Assembly: GCA_035638575.1 (NCBI GenBank)
Contig: DASQZT010000015.1
Coordinates: forward strand, 83,956 to 147,955
Direction of reading: 5' to 3'
Origin: DASQZT01 sp035638575
GTDB taxonomy: Bacteria > Acidobacteriota > Terriglobia > Bryobacterales > Bryobacteraceae
Length of the DNA: 64,000 bases
Below the pieces are notes generated by a model. The model saw nothing but the letters and a program-made list of their open reading frames with translations. It ran no database searches and was not told where the DNA came from. A program made the translations under genes and the position numbers. Positions 1-8,817 of this stretch are shown in pieces; position 1 is the stretch's first letter, and each line of letters opens with the position of its first letter.

Positions 1-1
1 C

Positions 2-379
2 CGGCGACTGTGGGGCAAGAGCCTCTGGAACATGTTCAAGGTGGAGGTCACGATCATGCTCTGGAGCCTTCTGCTGGTGATTCCCGGCATCGTGGCGGCG
101 ATCCGGCTGATCTTCGTCGATCCCGTCGTCGCCATCGAAGGCCGCCCGAGCTCCGAGATCCTCGAACGCAGCCGCCAATTGTGCGCGGGCCACGGCTGGC
201 GCATTCTGGTGGCGCTGCTCCCGGCAGTGCCCATCAACCTGCTCCACCTGCTGGCCAGCCTGCGCGCGCTCCAGTATTCGCGGTGGCTGATGCCGCCGGT
301 AGATGGACTGTTCGCGGTGGCCGAGCACTGGATGACCGCTGTCGTCGTCCTGATGTACTTGGGGCTGGCCGCGCGATAG
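2..379 (+). CDS. C-terminal part of an integral membrane protein (partial at window edge)
   Basis: The reading frame is open from the first bases of the window, so the start lies upstream; an internal ATG at 32 is probably not the real start. The visible part has a hydrophobic segment ending in the turn IPGIVAAIR, then a short motif FVDPVVAIEG followed by an ILERSRQLCAGHGWR stretch, and further hydrophobic helices to the end. This pattern of a membrane helix, a conserved Pro, a pvvaiEG loop and a RS..L..G..WR helix resembles bacterial YciC-like or glycerophosphodiester-phosphodiesterase membrane-domain proteins. No catalytic residues can be seen. It ends just before the ROK kinase gene on the same strand. 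Membrane location is well supported; function is not. Confidence 0.7.
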   Translation, partial: RRLWGKSLWNMFKVEVTIMLWSLLLVIPGIVAAIRLIFVDPVVAIEGRPSSEILERSRQLCAGHGWRILVALLPAVPINLLHLLASLRALQYSRWLMPPVDGLFAVAEHWMTAVVVLMYLGLAAR

Positions 380-410
380 AGTGAAGATGCCGGGTTCGGA
401 GGGTTCTCAG

Positions 411-1355
411 ATGGTCATGTTAGGGATCGACATCGGGCGCGCGCACATCAAGGCGGGGATGGTGAACGAAGAGGGCGCCATTCTCGCGTCACGGACCATC
501 CCGACTCCCGCGGACCTGGATGGCTTCGTGCCCTCGCTCCACGACGCCATCCGATGGCTGCTCGAAGCGACCGAGATTCCCGCCGGGGCCGGCGTGGGAT
601 GCAAAGGCATCATCAACCCCGAGAACACGCTGGTGGAGGTGCTCCCGGGACCGCTCCACTACCTGGAAGGATTGCGCCTGGCCGATCTAGTGGGCCTGCC
701 CATCGACGTGCCCGTGTTCGCCGACAACGACGCGCGCGTGGCCCTGGCGGGCGAAATGGTGTGGGGCGCGGCGCGCGGGCGCGAAGACGTCCTGATGCTG
801 ACGCTCGGAACCGGCGTGGGCGGCGCGGTCCTGTCCGGCGGCCGAGTGCTCCGCGGCCATTCCGGAATGGCGGGGCACCTAGGGCATGTCACGGTCGAGC
901 CGGACGGCGCGCTGTGCGCCTGCGGCAATCGCGGCTGCCTGGAGACCGTGTTCTCCGCCAGCGCCATCGAGAGCGAGGCCCGGGCGGCGGTGCATCGCGG
1001 ATGCGCGTCCACGCTGACCCGCCTGTTCCGCGAACAGCCGCAACTGGCCACCTGCCGGACCATCTTTCAAGCGGCCAGCGAAGGCGATGTGGTTTCGACG
1101 GCAATCGTCTCCCAGGCGATTCACAAGCTGGGCGCGGCGATTGCGGGCCTGCTGCACGTGTTCGACCCGGAACTGGTGATCATCGGGGGCCACGTGGCGG
1201 ATGCCGGAGCGGACCTGATGGTGCCGTTGCAGGAGGAGGTCTGGAGCCGCTCGCGCGGGTTGCTGGGACGCGAAGTTCCCCTGGTGGAACAGGAGGTCGC
1301 CGACAAGTCGGGAATTGTGGGCGCCGCGGGACTGGCGATGGCGCCGCGCGGGTAG
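411..1355 (+). CDS. ROK-family sugar kinase (glucokinase-like)
   Basis: ATP-dependent kinase of the ROK family, probably cytoplasmic and acting on glucose, N-acetylglucosamine or a related hexose. Visible features are an N-terminal phosphate-binding LGIDIG motif, the catalytic-loop FADND around residues 103-107, the LGTGVGGA adenosine/phosphate motif near 132-139, and the ROK zinc cluster with His near 156 and CACGNRGC near 169-176. The 314-residue length is normal. I chose ATG 411 because GGAGGG lies at 398-403, seven bases upstream; the frame extends to a GTG at 381, but that start has no such site. It follows the membrane protein closely. The family is certain; the exact substrate is not. 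Confidence 0.88.
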   Translation: MVMLGIDIGRAHIKAGMVNEEGAILASRTIPTPADLDGFVPSLHDAIRWLLEATEIPAGAGVGCKGIINPENTLVEVLPGPLHYLEGLRLADLVGLPIDVPVFADNDARVALAGEMVWGAARGREDVLMLTLGTGVGGAVLSGGRVLRGHSGMAGHLGHVTVEPDGALCACGNRGCLETVFSASAIESEARAAVHRGCASTLTRLFREQPQLATCRTIFQAASEGDVVSTAIVSQAIHKLGAAIAGLLHVFDPELVIIGGHVADAGADLMVPLQEEVWSRSRGLLGREVPLVEQEVADKSGIVGAAGLAMAPRG

Positions 1356-1409
1356 CGTGTCTCGACTGACGGGAACGGCACTGCTGTACCCTTGTTAAGG
1401 AGATCGCCT

Positions 1410-2438
1410 ATGGTAAAAACAACCCTTCTCAGGTCGAGCAAGAGCGGCTTCTTCGCCGCCGTTCTGTTTTGCGGGCTGGCGCCGGCCCAGAGTTCTTTGA
1501 GCGTCACTTCCAAGATAGTGGCCAGCGCAAACGGCTTCCTGAGTTCGCTTGACGAGGGACAGCGGTCGAAGGTGCTGTTCGATTTCAACGACGCCGCGCA
1601 ACGGAAGAAGTGGTCGAACCTGCCCACGACGATGGTGCCGCGGGCAGGCCTGAAGATGGGCGAGCTGAGCGGGCCGCAGAGGAAAGCGGCGATGGAGCTG
1701 CTGGCCGCCACGCTGAGCAAGCGCGGGTATGAGAAAGTGCTCGCGATTGTCGAAGGCGACGAGGCACTGAGAGTCGCCAGCGGCGGGGGCCGGCCGATGT
1801 TCGGGCGCGACTTGTTCTACATTTCAATTCTAGGCAAGCCTTCCGTGAAGGACCCCTGGATGCTGCAGTTCGGCGGCCATCATCTGGCGCTGAATATTAC
1901 CATGGCGGGTCTCGATGGGATTCTCACGCCCAGCCTCACGGCGGCACAGCCCGCGAAGTATACGGTGGACGGCAAGACCGTGCGGCCGCTCGGAGCCGAG
2001 AACGACAAGGCCTTCGCGCTGATCAATGCGCTGGACGAAGGGCAGCGAAAGCAGGCGATTCTCAATTACAAGGTGGCCGATCTGGTCCTGGGGCCGGGGC
2101 AGGACGGAAAGACGATCCAGCCAGAGGGCATCAAGTGTTCCGCGATGAACGCGAGCCAGCAGGCGATGCTGCTGGACCTGGCGGGTGAATGGGCGGGGAT
2201 TGTCCACGAACAGGCAGCGGCGGCGCGCATGGCGGAGATCAAGGCGAATCTGCCCGAAACGTGGTTCGCGTGGAGCGGACCGACCACCAACGGGATGCCG
2301 GCGTATTATCGGATTCAGGGACCGGCACTGGTGATCGAGTACGCGCCCCAGCCGCTGGGGGGCGACCCGACGATGCACATCCATACGATTTACCGGGATC
2401 CGACAAACGATTACGGGAAGAAGTCAGTGGGGCATTGA
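1410..2438 (+). CDS. DUF3500-family secreted protein
   Basis: A protein of about 342 residues with a hydrophobic N-terminal signal (GFFAAVLFCGLAPAQS) indicating export. The body carries the conserved pattern of the DUF3500 family: FGGHHLALNITMAG, then LTPSLTAAQPA, a TVRPLGAENDKAFAL segment, LVLGPGQDGKT and a C-terminal HIHTIYRDPTNDYG end. The family has no proven function; homologs are common in Acidobacteriota and Planctomycetota. ATG 1410 is preferred because AAGGAG at 1397-1402 lies seven bases upstream; a TTG at 1392 is in frame but precedes that site. It stands between the ROK kinase and another secreted protein on the same strand. Confidence 0.85.
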   Translation: MVKTTLLRSSKSGFFAAVLFCGLAPAQSSLSVTSKIVASANGFLSSLDEGQRSKVLFDFNDAAQRKKWSNLPTTMVPRAGLKMGELSGPQRKAAMELLAATLSKRGYEKVLAIVEGDEALRVASGGGRPMFGRDLFYISILGKPSVKDPWMLQFGGHHLALNITMAGLDGILTPSLTAAQPAKYTVDGKTVRPLGAENDKAFALINALDEGQRKQAILNYKVADLVLGPGQDGKTIQPEGIKCSAMNASQQAMLLDLAGEWAGIVHEQAAAARMAEIKANLPETWFAWSGPTTNGMPAYYRIQGPALVIEYAPQPLGGDPTMHIHTIYRDPTNDYGKKSVGH

Positions 2439-2449
2439 GTACCTTCACG

Positions 2450-3109
2450 ATGAGACGATTGGGAGTGAGCGCGCTGCTGGCGCTGAGTCTGGCTGGAGGC
2501 GCGGCCGCACACCGGCTGGACGAGTATCTGCAGGCCACCCTGATCGGAGTGACGCGGGACGGCATCGACGTGGAGATCCATTTGACGCCGGGCGTGGCCA
2601 TGCTGCCGGTACTGATGGCCGTGATCGACCAGGATCGCGACGGACGGATTTCGCCGGGAGAAGAGCGGGCCTATGTGGGCCGAGTGGCACGGGAAGTGGA
2701 GCTGCGAGTGGATGGCGTACCGGCGCCGTTGTCGTTGATCGAGAGCAGCTTTCCGCCCCTCGAAGCCATGCGGGAGGGATTGGGCACGATCGGGATAAAA
2801 CTGCGCACGGCGCGCAGGGGGCACGAGTTGCGTTTCGAAAATCGGCATCTGCCGCAAGTCAGCGCATACCTGGTGAATTGCCTTGCGGCTCCCTCGGACG
2901 GGCTTGTGGTGAGCCGGCAGGAGCGGGACGAGGCGCAGAGGTCGATCGAGTTCGAGTATTCTTTCGGCGCGGGCGCAGTAGCGGGACCGCGAGCGGCGTG
3001 GATCGCGCCAGGGCCATTCTGGCCGGCCGCGATCGGGATGCTGCTGGTGGCCCGGATGGCGGTACTGATCTACAGAGCGAAACACGGCAAGAGAGCATCC
3101 GCTCCCTGA
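2450..3109 (+). CDS. Secreted protein with EF-hand-like loop and C-terminal membrane helix
   Basis: About 219 residues. The N-terminus is a signal sequence (LGVSALLALSLAGGAAA followed by HRLDEYLQ). A DQDRDGRISPGEE segment near residues 63-75 matches a calcium-binding EF-hand loop with Asp at positions 1, 3 and 5 and Glu at 12. The C-terminus holds one hydrophobic helix (AIGMLLVARMAVLIY) followed by a basic tail, so the protein is probably anchored with most of it outside the membrane. The start HRLDEYLQA is the sort seen at the N-terminus of HupE/UreJ-type proteins, but the polytopic part is absent. Function unknown. It begins 11 bases after the DUF3500 gene, suggesting co-transcription. Confidence 0.72.
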   Translation: MRRLGVSALLALSLAGGAAAHRLDEYLQATLIGVTRDGIDVEIHLTPGVAMLPVLMAVIDQDRDGRISPGEERAYVGRVAREVELRVDGVPAPLSLIESSFPPLEAMREGLGTIGIKLRTARRGHELRFENRHLPQVSAYLVNCLAAPSDGLVVSRQERDEAQRSIEFEYSFGAGAVAGPRAAWIAPGPFWPAAIGMLLVARMAVLIYRAKHGKRASAP

Positions 3110-3141
3110 CGGTCGAGCTTCTGCGAAGCGGCTCGGCAGGG

Positions 3142-3981
3142 CTATTGCGAAAACAAGAAGTCGCGGATGCGCAGGTACGTCTCGGCGCCCAAAATACGCG
3201 GCGCGAAACACAGGCCCAGGAAGCGGCGCATCAGCGCATCCGGCCCGCCTGCTCGCGGATCGAGCGACCCGGCCAGCGCCATATCCTGCACCGCATTCCG
3301 GCGAATGATTTCGCGCAGCGTGGCCGGACGCGCGAACGATTGCGGCCGCGTCCCCATGAAATAGTCCGCCAGAACCTGCATCGCCGCGGCATCCGCCGCC
3401 GCTTCCACGGGGGGCAGAGCCAGAGACCTCACCACGTCCGGCGCGCGGGCGATCCCGGGGATGCGGGCCTCGAGAACCCGCGCCTCCATAGGCACGACGG
3501 TCCATATGCCCACCTTGAGCTGCACTTCCACGCGAAAGCGCGCCACATCGGCGCCGGGCGGAATCCACAGGTCCAGCAGGTACAGCCGCGTGTTCTGCCC
3601 TTCGATCTTCTCGTCGGGATCGGGCATGACTCCGAAATCCGGCAGCCGCTCGATTTCCATCAGCGGATCGGGAATCCATCCGGCGGGTGTCGCGACGAAA
3701 TGCTCTTTGTACAGCGCGACACGGCACGCATTCACCGGGTTGGTGACGACATAAAGAAGGTACGACTCCCTGGGGGGCACCGACACGGCGATGTGAAACG
3801 AAGCGAATCCGTTGCGAGCCACCGCGGGGGAAAGGATTTCGCGCACGGCGAGCGCCTTGTCGGCGGCCACCACCGCTCCGAACGGGTCCAGCCGGTGGAA
3901 TTCGGAGTAGATCTCCACCGACTGCGCGCAGGCCGCCGCGGCAAAAAGAACTCCGGTCACTGCCAGCCTGAAGGTCGCCAC
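3142..3981 (-). CDS. Secreted protein of unknown function
   Basis: About 279 residues beginning with a GTG codon that shares its first base with the stop of the upstream permease gene (the sequence reads TAGTG), so the two are translationally coupled. The N-terminus is a signal peptide (LAVTGVLFAAAACAQS). The rest has no motif I recognise; it contains beta-rich hydrophobic stretches (SYLLYVVTNPV, LYLLDLWIPPG) and a helical C-terminal part with LREIIRRNAVQDMALAG. It is the last gene of a three-gene unit (TPR protein, ABC permease, this protein), so a role linked to that export system is possible but unproven. Confidence 0.7.
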   Translation of the reverse strand: MATFRLAVTGVLFAAAACAQSVEIYSEFHRLDPFGAVVAADKALAVREILSPAVARNGFASFHIAVSVPPRESYLLYVVTNPVNACRVALYKEHFVATPAGWIPDPLMEIERLPDFGVMPDPDEKIEGQNTRLYLLDLWIPPGADVARFRVEVQLKVGIWTVVPMEARVLEARIPGIARAPDVVRSLALPPVEAAADAAAMQVLADYFMGTRPQSFARPATLREIIRRNAVQDMALAGSLDPRAGGPDALMRRFLGLCFAPRILGAETYLRIRDFLFSQ

Positions 3982-5183
3982 TATTCGTATCTTAGAGCGT
4001 CGGTGGGACTCAGGTGCGCGGCGCGGTTGGCGGGCAGAATTCCGAACACCAGCCCCACCAGGCAGGAGACGCCGAACGCCACCACGATCGCAACGGGCGA
4101 AATGGGAATGCGGATGTCGGCGAACAACCGCACGGCGAGCGGAATCGCCACGCCGGCGGCAATCCCCAGCACACCGCCCGAGAGGCTCACCATCATCGCC
4201 TCGGTGAGGAATTGCAGCAGGATTTCCCTGGCCGAAGCTCCCACCGCCAGCCGCACTCCGATCTCGCGCGTCCGCTCGGTCACGGTCACCAGCATGATGT
4301 TCATGATGCCGATGCCCGAGATCACCAGCGTGATGGCGGAGACCAGGACCAGCACCAGCGAGAGAATCAGCGAAATATTTTTGGCAGCGTTCAGTATGGC
4401 GGTGAGGGTATCGACGCGGTAGCTGGCGCCCGGACGGTGGCGCCCGGCGATGATATCCTGCACACGGCCCGCGATGCGCTCCACCTCCTCGGGCGCGCGC
4501 ACCTGCACGTAGAGCGGGTCGATGCGCTCCACCGGGGTGAAGTAGCGCAGCACCGTGATAGGCATCAGGATGGTCTCGCGCTCCACCTCCGACTGCCCGA
4601 AGGTCTCCACGCGCTCGTGAAACGTGCCGATCACGGTGAACTGCAATCCGTACAGCCGGATCACCTGGTTCAGCGCCGCGCCCAGGCTGCCGTACATGCG
4701 CTCGGCGAGCTTGTCGGTGAGGAGCGCCACCTTGTCGCGCCGCGCGACGTCGTCCTCATCCAGGAACCGGCCGTCACTGATCACGATGTTGCGCACGTCC
4801 TGGTAGGCCTGGTCGGTGCCGATCACCTTGACGTCCTGCTCCCTGCCGCGGATCAGCATCCGGTCGGAGTTCGACATCACGCCGGTAGCCGCCACGATGT
4901 CCGCGCCGGTATCCTTGCGGATGGCCTCGACGTCCGCCATTTTGATGTAGTCGGCATCCGCCACCGCGGAGGAAGGGCCGGCCGAGACGTAGTAGGCGAA
5001 GATGATGTTGGAGCCGATCCCTTCCACCTGCTGGAGGATATAGTCGCGGCTGGTCAGCGAGATGGTCACCACCAGGATGACCGAGGCGGTGCCGATGACC
5101 ATGCCGAGGCCGGTGAGGAGAGACCGAACGGGATTGGCGCGAAGGGCCTGAGCGCTGAAGCGGATGGCCTCGCCGAGAAACAT
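3981..5183 (-). CDS. MacB/FtsX-type ABC transporter permease
   Basis: Inner-membrane permease of the MacB/LolCE type, about 400 residues. It has an N-terminal membrane helix (SLLTGLGMVIGTASVILVV), a large periplasmic MacB-like core domain (roughly residues 45-270) and three C-terminal helices with the FtsX signature TERTREIGVRLAVGA near residue 315. The end PTDALRYE is typical of the family. No ATPase or adaptor is encoded next to it; a MacA-like adaptor and a LolD/MacB-like ATPase lie at 37012-39240 and could in principle partner it. It is preceded at nine bases by a TPR gene and overlaps the next gene by one base. Confidence 0.87.
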   Translation of the reverse strand: MFLGEAIRFSAQALRANPVRSLLTGLGMVIGTASVILVVTISLTSRDYILQQVEGIGSNIIFAYYVSAGPSSAVADADYIKMADVEAIRKDTGADIVAATGVMSNSDRMLIRGREQDVKVIGTDQAYQDVRNIVISDGRFLDEDDVARRDKVALLTDKLAERMYGSLGAALNQVIRLYGLQFTVIGTFHERVETFGQSEVERETILMPITVLRYFTPVERIDPLYVQVRAPEEVERIAGRVQDIIAGRHRPGASYRVDTLTAILNAAKNISLILSLVLVLVSAITLVISGIGIMNIMLVTVTERTREIGVRLAVGASAREILLQFLTEAMMVSLSGGVLGIAAGVAIPLAVRLFADIRIPISPVAIVVAFGVSCLVGLVFGILPANRAAHLSPTDALRYE

Positions 5184-5192
5184 GTGCCGGGC

Positions 5193-6080
5193 TTATGTGC
5201 CCGTCACCTGCCGAAGGAGCTTCTGCGCCTGCGACCGCGGCGGGTCTTCCGGCGTGAGATCGCTAACCAGGTAGCGCCTGAGCAAGTCCCGGGCAGCCTC
5301 CAGATTGCGGTTCTGCTTGATGTAAATCTCGGCCGTGGCGAACATCAGCTTGGCGCTGTCAGGGTTGATCTTTTGGGCGCGCGCGAGGCTCTGGTCGGCT
5401 TCCTGGTATCGTCCCTGTTTGGACAGGAACCGCGCCAGGTCGATGAATCGCCCGATCTGGCGTGGCGAGGCCTCGATGGCGCGCCGCAGTTGTTCTTCGG
5501 CGCTGCCGAATTCCTTGCGCTTCTCCGCCAGTTTCGCCTGCGACCAGTGGAACTCGCCGGAATCGACGGCCGCGATCTTCACGGCCGTGGCTTCGGCCTT
5601 GTCGAAGCCGCCACCCAGGAAGCCGGGCGCCTCCAGGTAGTATTCGAAAAGGTCGGTGAGCGCGTCCAGGTTCCGGGGATTCAATTGCACCGCCCTTTCA
5701 AAGTGCTGGCGCGCCTTGGAGGCAAGTCCCGGAGCGGTGAACGGGCTGGCGGTTTCGGCCCGCCGTCCAAAAGCGCGGCCCAGCCAGAGGGCGTATTCCG
5801 AACTGCCCGGTTCCAGCGCGACGGCCTTTTCGAGCGCCTCGGTGGACTTCCGGTAATCCCCCAACATGTAGTAATTCCTGCCGGCCAAGGCGTAGTCCGC
5901 GCCATCCTTGCCCCGGTCCGGGATGGCATGCAGGATTTTCAGCGAGCCCTCGAAGTCCGTGAGGTTATAGAGTTTATGCGCGCGTTCAAAATCCGGCCCG
6001 GCCCCCAACGCCGCTGTGGCCAGGGTCACGAACATCGCTACACCCGTCGCCTTGGTACGTATTAGTCCGTTTCGCAACAT
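5193..6080 (-). CDS. Tetratricopeptide-repeat secreted protein
   Basis: About 295 residues with an N-terminal signal (VAMFVTLATAALGAG) and then successive TPR helix pairs: FERAHKLYNLTDFEGSLKIL, ADYALAGRNYYMLGDYRKS, the ARQHFERAVQLNPRNLDAL unit, the EEQLRRAIEASPRQI unit and the QEADQSLARAQKINPDS unit. TPR domains act as protein-binding scaffolds; this one is predicted to lie in the periplasm or on the outer surface. It is the first gene of a minus-strand unit with the ABC permease (nine-base gap), which suggests a structural or assembly role for that transporter. No enzymatic residues are visible. Confidence 0.82.
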   Translation of the reverse strand: MLRNGLIRTKATGVAMFVTLATAALGAGPDFERAHKLYNLTDFEGSLKILHAIPDRGKDGADYALAGRNYYMLGDYRKSTEALEKAVALEPGSSEYALWLGRAFGRRAETASPFTAPGLASKARQHFERAVQLNPRNLDALTDLFEYYLEAPGFLGGGFDKAEATAVKIAAVDSGEFHWSQAKLAEKRKEFGSAEEQLRRAIEASPRQIGRFIDLARFLSKQGRYQEADQSLARAQKINPDSAKLMFATAEIYIKQNRNLEAARDLLRRYLVSDLTPEDPPRSQAQKLLRQVTGT

Positions 6081-6134
6081 TTTGCCTTTAATTATACAGA
6101 TGAGTACGTGTGGTGGAGGGTTTCAGATCGAAAA

Positions 6135-8654
6135 CTAATTCACCGGGGCCGTAAAGCTGTCGAAGGAGGAGCCGACCATGACCCCAATGGCCGCCATCCC
6201 GGGTTTGACCGTATCCGGAACCCGGAAGGTAACCCGCGTCGAGCCGATCGTGCCCGGGTCGGGCGCCACCGATATGACTTCCGCCGCGATTCCGCCCACG
6301 GAGACGGCAACCGGGGCCAACGGCTCAGGCAGCGGCTCGGCGGCGGGCTTGCCGGTCACGCCCGGCGGATCCGTCTGCCCTTCGCCGGTGATCACAAGAG
6401 AGGCCGCCGAACCTCGGGTGTACACCACCGGATTCGCCGGACGGAATATCCCCACCGAGGACGCCGATGTCTGCAAGTTGACGTTTATGCCTATACCGCC
6501 GCGCGCGACCACGGCCAAGGCCGTCGAAGCTCCGGCGATTTCGTACGGAACCACCGCCACCAGTTCGCCCGAACTGGCCGACAGCAACGGCGCGGCCGTC
6601 CCGTTGAAGAAAACCTGCGTGTCGCCAATCGCGGAAGCCACGTATCCGGCGGCATCGAGCGACCCCGGCACGAACCGCGTGGGCCCCAGGCATACGCCCT
6701 GAATTACGACCGTTTCGCCCGGCGCGACGTTCTCGTTGCCGTACTGCGGGCAGTTGCCGCCCGTGCCAAAAAATGACGGCGTACACGGCAGCGAGACCGG
6801 TCGCTTTGTGGCCCCGTTCAGCACCGGCACGGAGGTGAGCCTGACGGGCGCAACGCCGCCGTCTGCGGCCGGCGCGGGAATGCGCCAGATGCGATTCGCG
6901 TTGGTGTCGGCCACATACAGGTAGCCATTCGGCGCGGCGGCCATGCCGCCAAACGGGTCGCCGGCCGCCGCCAGCGCCAGAACCTGGCAGTCGGTATTGA
7001 GCCGCGCCAGGCGCACGGTGGTACCGGAATAATAGATGCTTCCACGGCCGTCCACGGCAAAGGTGGTATCTCCGGGAACGGGAATGGCGCGGCCATCGGG
7101 CGTGAAGATGTAGCCGGTAGCATATACGTTCCCGGCGCTATCGACGGCCACGTTCTGGGACCCGGGGTACGGGAACGGCGTTTGGATGGTGCCATCGGGC
7201 GCGATGTAGCGAATACCCTGCCCGGCGACGTACAGTCCGCCCTGGCCATCGGCCGCCAGACCCGTTGGAGTGCCCAGGTCGGCATCGACAGCCGGTCCGC
7301 CATCGCCGGAAACGCCCGGCTGCCCCGTCCCGGCGATGACCGCCAGCGTGCCGTCCGCCGCCAATTCCAGCACCTGGTAATGGCCGGTGTCGGCAATATA
7401 CACGTTGCCGCCCGCGTCCACCGCCACGCCGGAAGGGTTCAGCAGGGGCGTGGGCGCGGAGAGGCAGGCGGGGTCGTCCAGGATCGTTGCGCCGCTCCCG
7501 GCGATGGTCTGGATGATGCCGTCGGTTCCGATTCTGCGGATGCGATTGTTGTCGCGGTCGGCGAAGTAGACGTTGCCGGAGGAATCCAGCGCCATCGCGG
7601 TTGGATGGCCCAGGACCGCATCCGTGGCCAAGCCGCCATCGCCGGAGAAACCGCCGCCCGCGTTGCCGGCCACGGTTTCGATCACCCCGTTGGTCCGGAT
7701 TCGCCGGACCAGGGCGTTGCCGAGATCGATGAAGTACAGGTCGCCCGTGCGGTCGAACGTCAGGTCGTAGACGCCCTTGATCCCGGCGTGAATGGCCAGC
7801 GGCACGCCGGGAGCGTCGGGCGTGCATCCCTGGCTGAAGCCCCAGGACCCGCCAGCGATGGCCTGCGTGCTCTGGTCCGGGTTGACCCGAAAAATCTGCG
7901 GGATGCCGGCGGAGTTCCAGCCCCCGACGTACAGGTTTCCCGCGGCATCCATTGCGTACGATTGCACCTGCCCGGCGAACAACCGGACCAGCATGCCGTC
8001 CGGCGTCACCTGGTCGACTCCGTTCTCCTCGACGAAGTAGACGTTGCCGGCGGCATCGACGGTCAGGTGAATCGGAACCCCCATGTTCACCTGGAGGGCG
8101 GGCGCCGTGAAGTAGCCCGGGGCCGAGGAAGAGCCGTACCCAGTGCCGGCGAAGGGTTGAAGCTGGCCGCCGGAAGAGAGTTTCCACACGCGCTGCTGCG
8201 AGGCGAGGTAGATAACCCCTTTCGCATCAACGGCTATCGACGAAACCGGGATTGGGAAGACCGGCGGCTGTCCAGGCCAGTAGAGCTGGCTGGTGACTGT
8301 CGAAACCTGGCCCGACGGGTCCTGTTCCCAGACGTACTGGTCGCCTGCGACGTAAAGGTCGCCCGCGCCGTCCACGCCGATGGCTTCCGGCCCGTGAGCC
8401 GCATGGTCCCACGGACCGGCCACGGCGGCTACGCGGCCGGAAGCATCGACGCGCCAGACGCGGCCGGTCTCCTGGACGTAGAGCGTGGCATCCGGCGCGA
8501 TGGCGATGTGCAGCGGCTGCATCACCAGGTCGGTGGCCATCCCGGTGAATGGCAGCGGCGCCCCGGCGACCAGAACGGCGTCCGGCGTGGGCGGAAGTTG
8601 CGCGACGGCCTCTACGGCGCAAGAGAGCGCGATCAGCGCGCGGAACGGGTTCAT
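6135..8654 (-). CDS. NHL-repeat beta-propeller protein with Solibacter-type C-terminal domain
   Basis: A secreted protein of about 839 residues. After a signal peptide come many NHL-type blades marked by repeats such as AVDAAGNVYIADTG, ALDSSGNVYFADRDNNRIRRI and GIIQTIAGSG, forming one or more beta-propellers between roughly residues 30 and 600. The last 220 residues (from NENVAPGETVVIQGVCLG through LVAVVPYEIAG) match the IPT/TIG-like C-terminal domain that I associate with Solibacter surface proteins (TIGR03437-like). Probable role: extracellular ligand or polymer binding. The minus-strand neighbour at 5193-6080 lies 54 bases further on; the plus-strand gene at 8818 diverges from it. Confidence 0.85.
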   Translation of the reverse strand: MNPFRALIALSCAVEAVAQLPPTPDAVLVAGAPLPFTGMATDLVMQPLHIAIAPDATLYVQETGRVWRVDASGRVAAVAGPWDHAAHGPEAIGVDGAGDLYVAGDQYVWEQDPSGQVSTVTSQLYWPGQPPVFPIPVSSIAVDAKGVIYLASQQRVWKLSSGGQLQPFAGTGYGSSSAPGYFTAPALQVNMGVPIHLTVDAAGNVYFVEENGVDQVTPDGMLVRLFAGQVQSYAMDAAGNLYVGGWNSAGIPQIFRVNPDQSTQAIAGGSWGFSQGCTPDAPGVPLAIHAGIKGVYDLTFDRTGDLYFIDLGNALVRRIRTNGVIETVAGNAGGGFSGDGGLATDAVLGHPTAMALDSSGNVYFADRDNNRIRRIGTDGIIQTIAGSGATILDDPACLSAPTPLLNPSGVAVDAGGNVYIADTGHYQVLELAADGTLAVIAGTGQPGVSGDGGPAVDADLGTPTGLAADGQGGLYVAGQGIRYIAPDGTIQTPFPYPGSQNVAVDSAGNVYATGYIFTPDGRAIPVPGDTTFAVDGRGSIYYSGTTVRLARLNTDCQVLALAAAGDPFGGMAAAPNGYLYVADTNANRIWRIPAPAADGGVAPVRLTSVPVLNGATKRPVSLPCTPSFFGTGGNCPQYGNENVAPGETVVIQGVCLGPTRFVPGSLDAAGYVASAIGDTQVFFNGTAAPLLSASSGELVAVVPYEIAGASTALAVVARGGIGINVNLQTSASSVGIFRPANPVVYTRGSAASLVITGEGQTDPPGVTGKPAAEPLPEPLAPVAVSVGGIAAEVISVAPDPGTIGSTRVTFRVPDTVKPGMAAIGVMVGSSFDSFTAPVN

Positions 8655-8817
8655 TGCAGGAGTCTCATACTAAGACCCGCGGGGAGGCGGGGGAACTACA
8701 CGCGCCAAGGACATGGAATTCCGAATTTTCCGGTTAACGCTTTCGTTTCCGGCTCCGTCCGATACGCAGATTGGGTATTCAGAATTCGTCACAGGGGGCG
8801 CCGGCCGGGAGGGAGAA

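Noticed and set aside
4014..6065. A 683-codon plus-strand frame opposite the permease and TPR genes
   Set aside because: Shadow of two real minus-strand genes; product composition is not protein-like.
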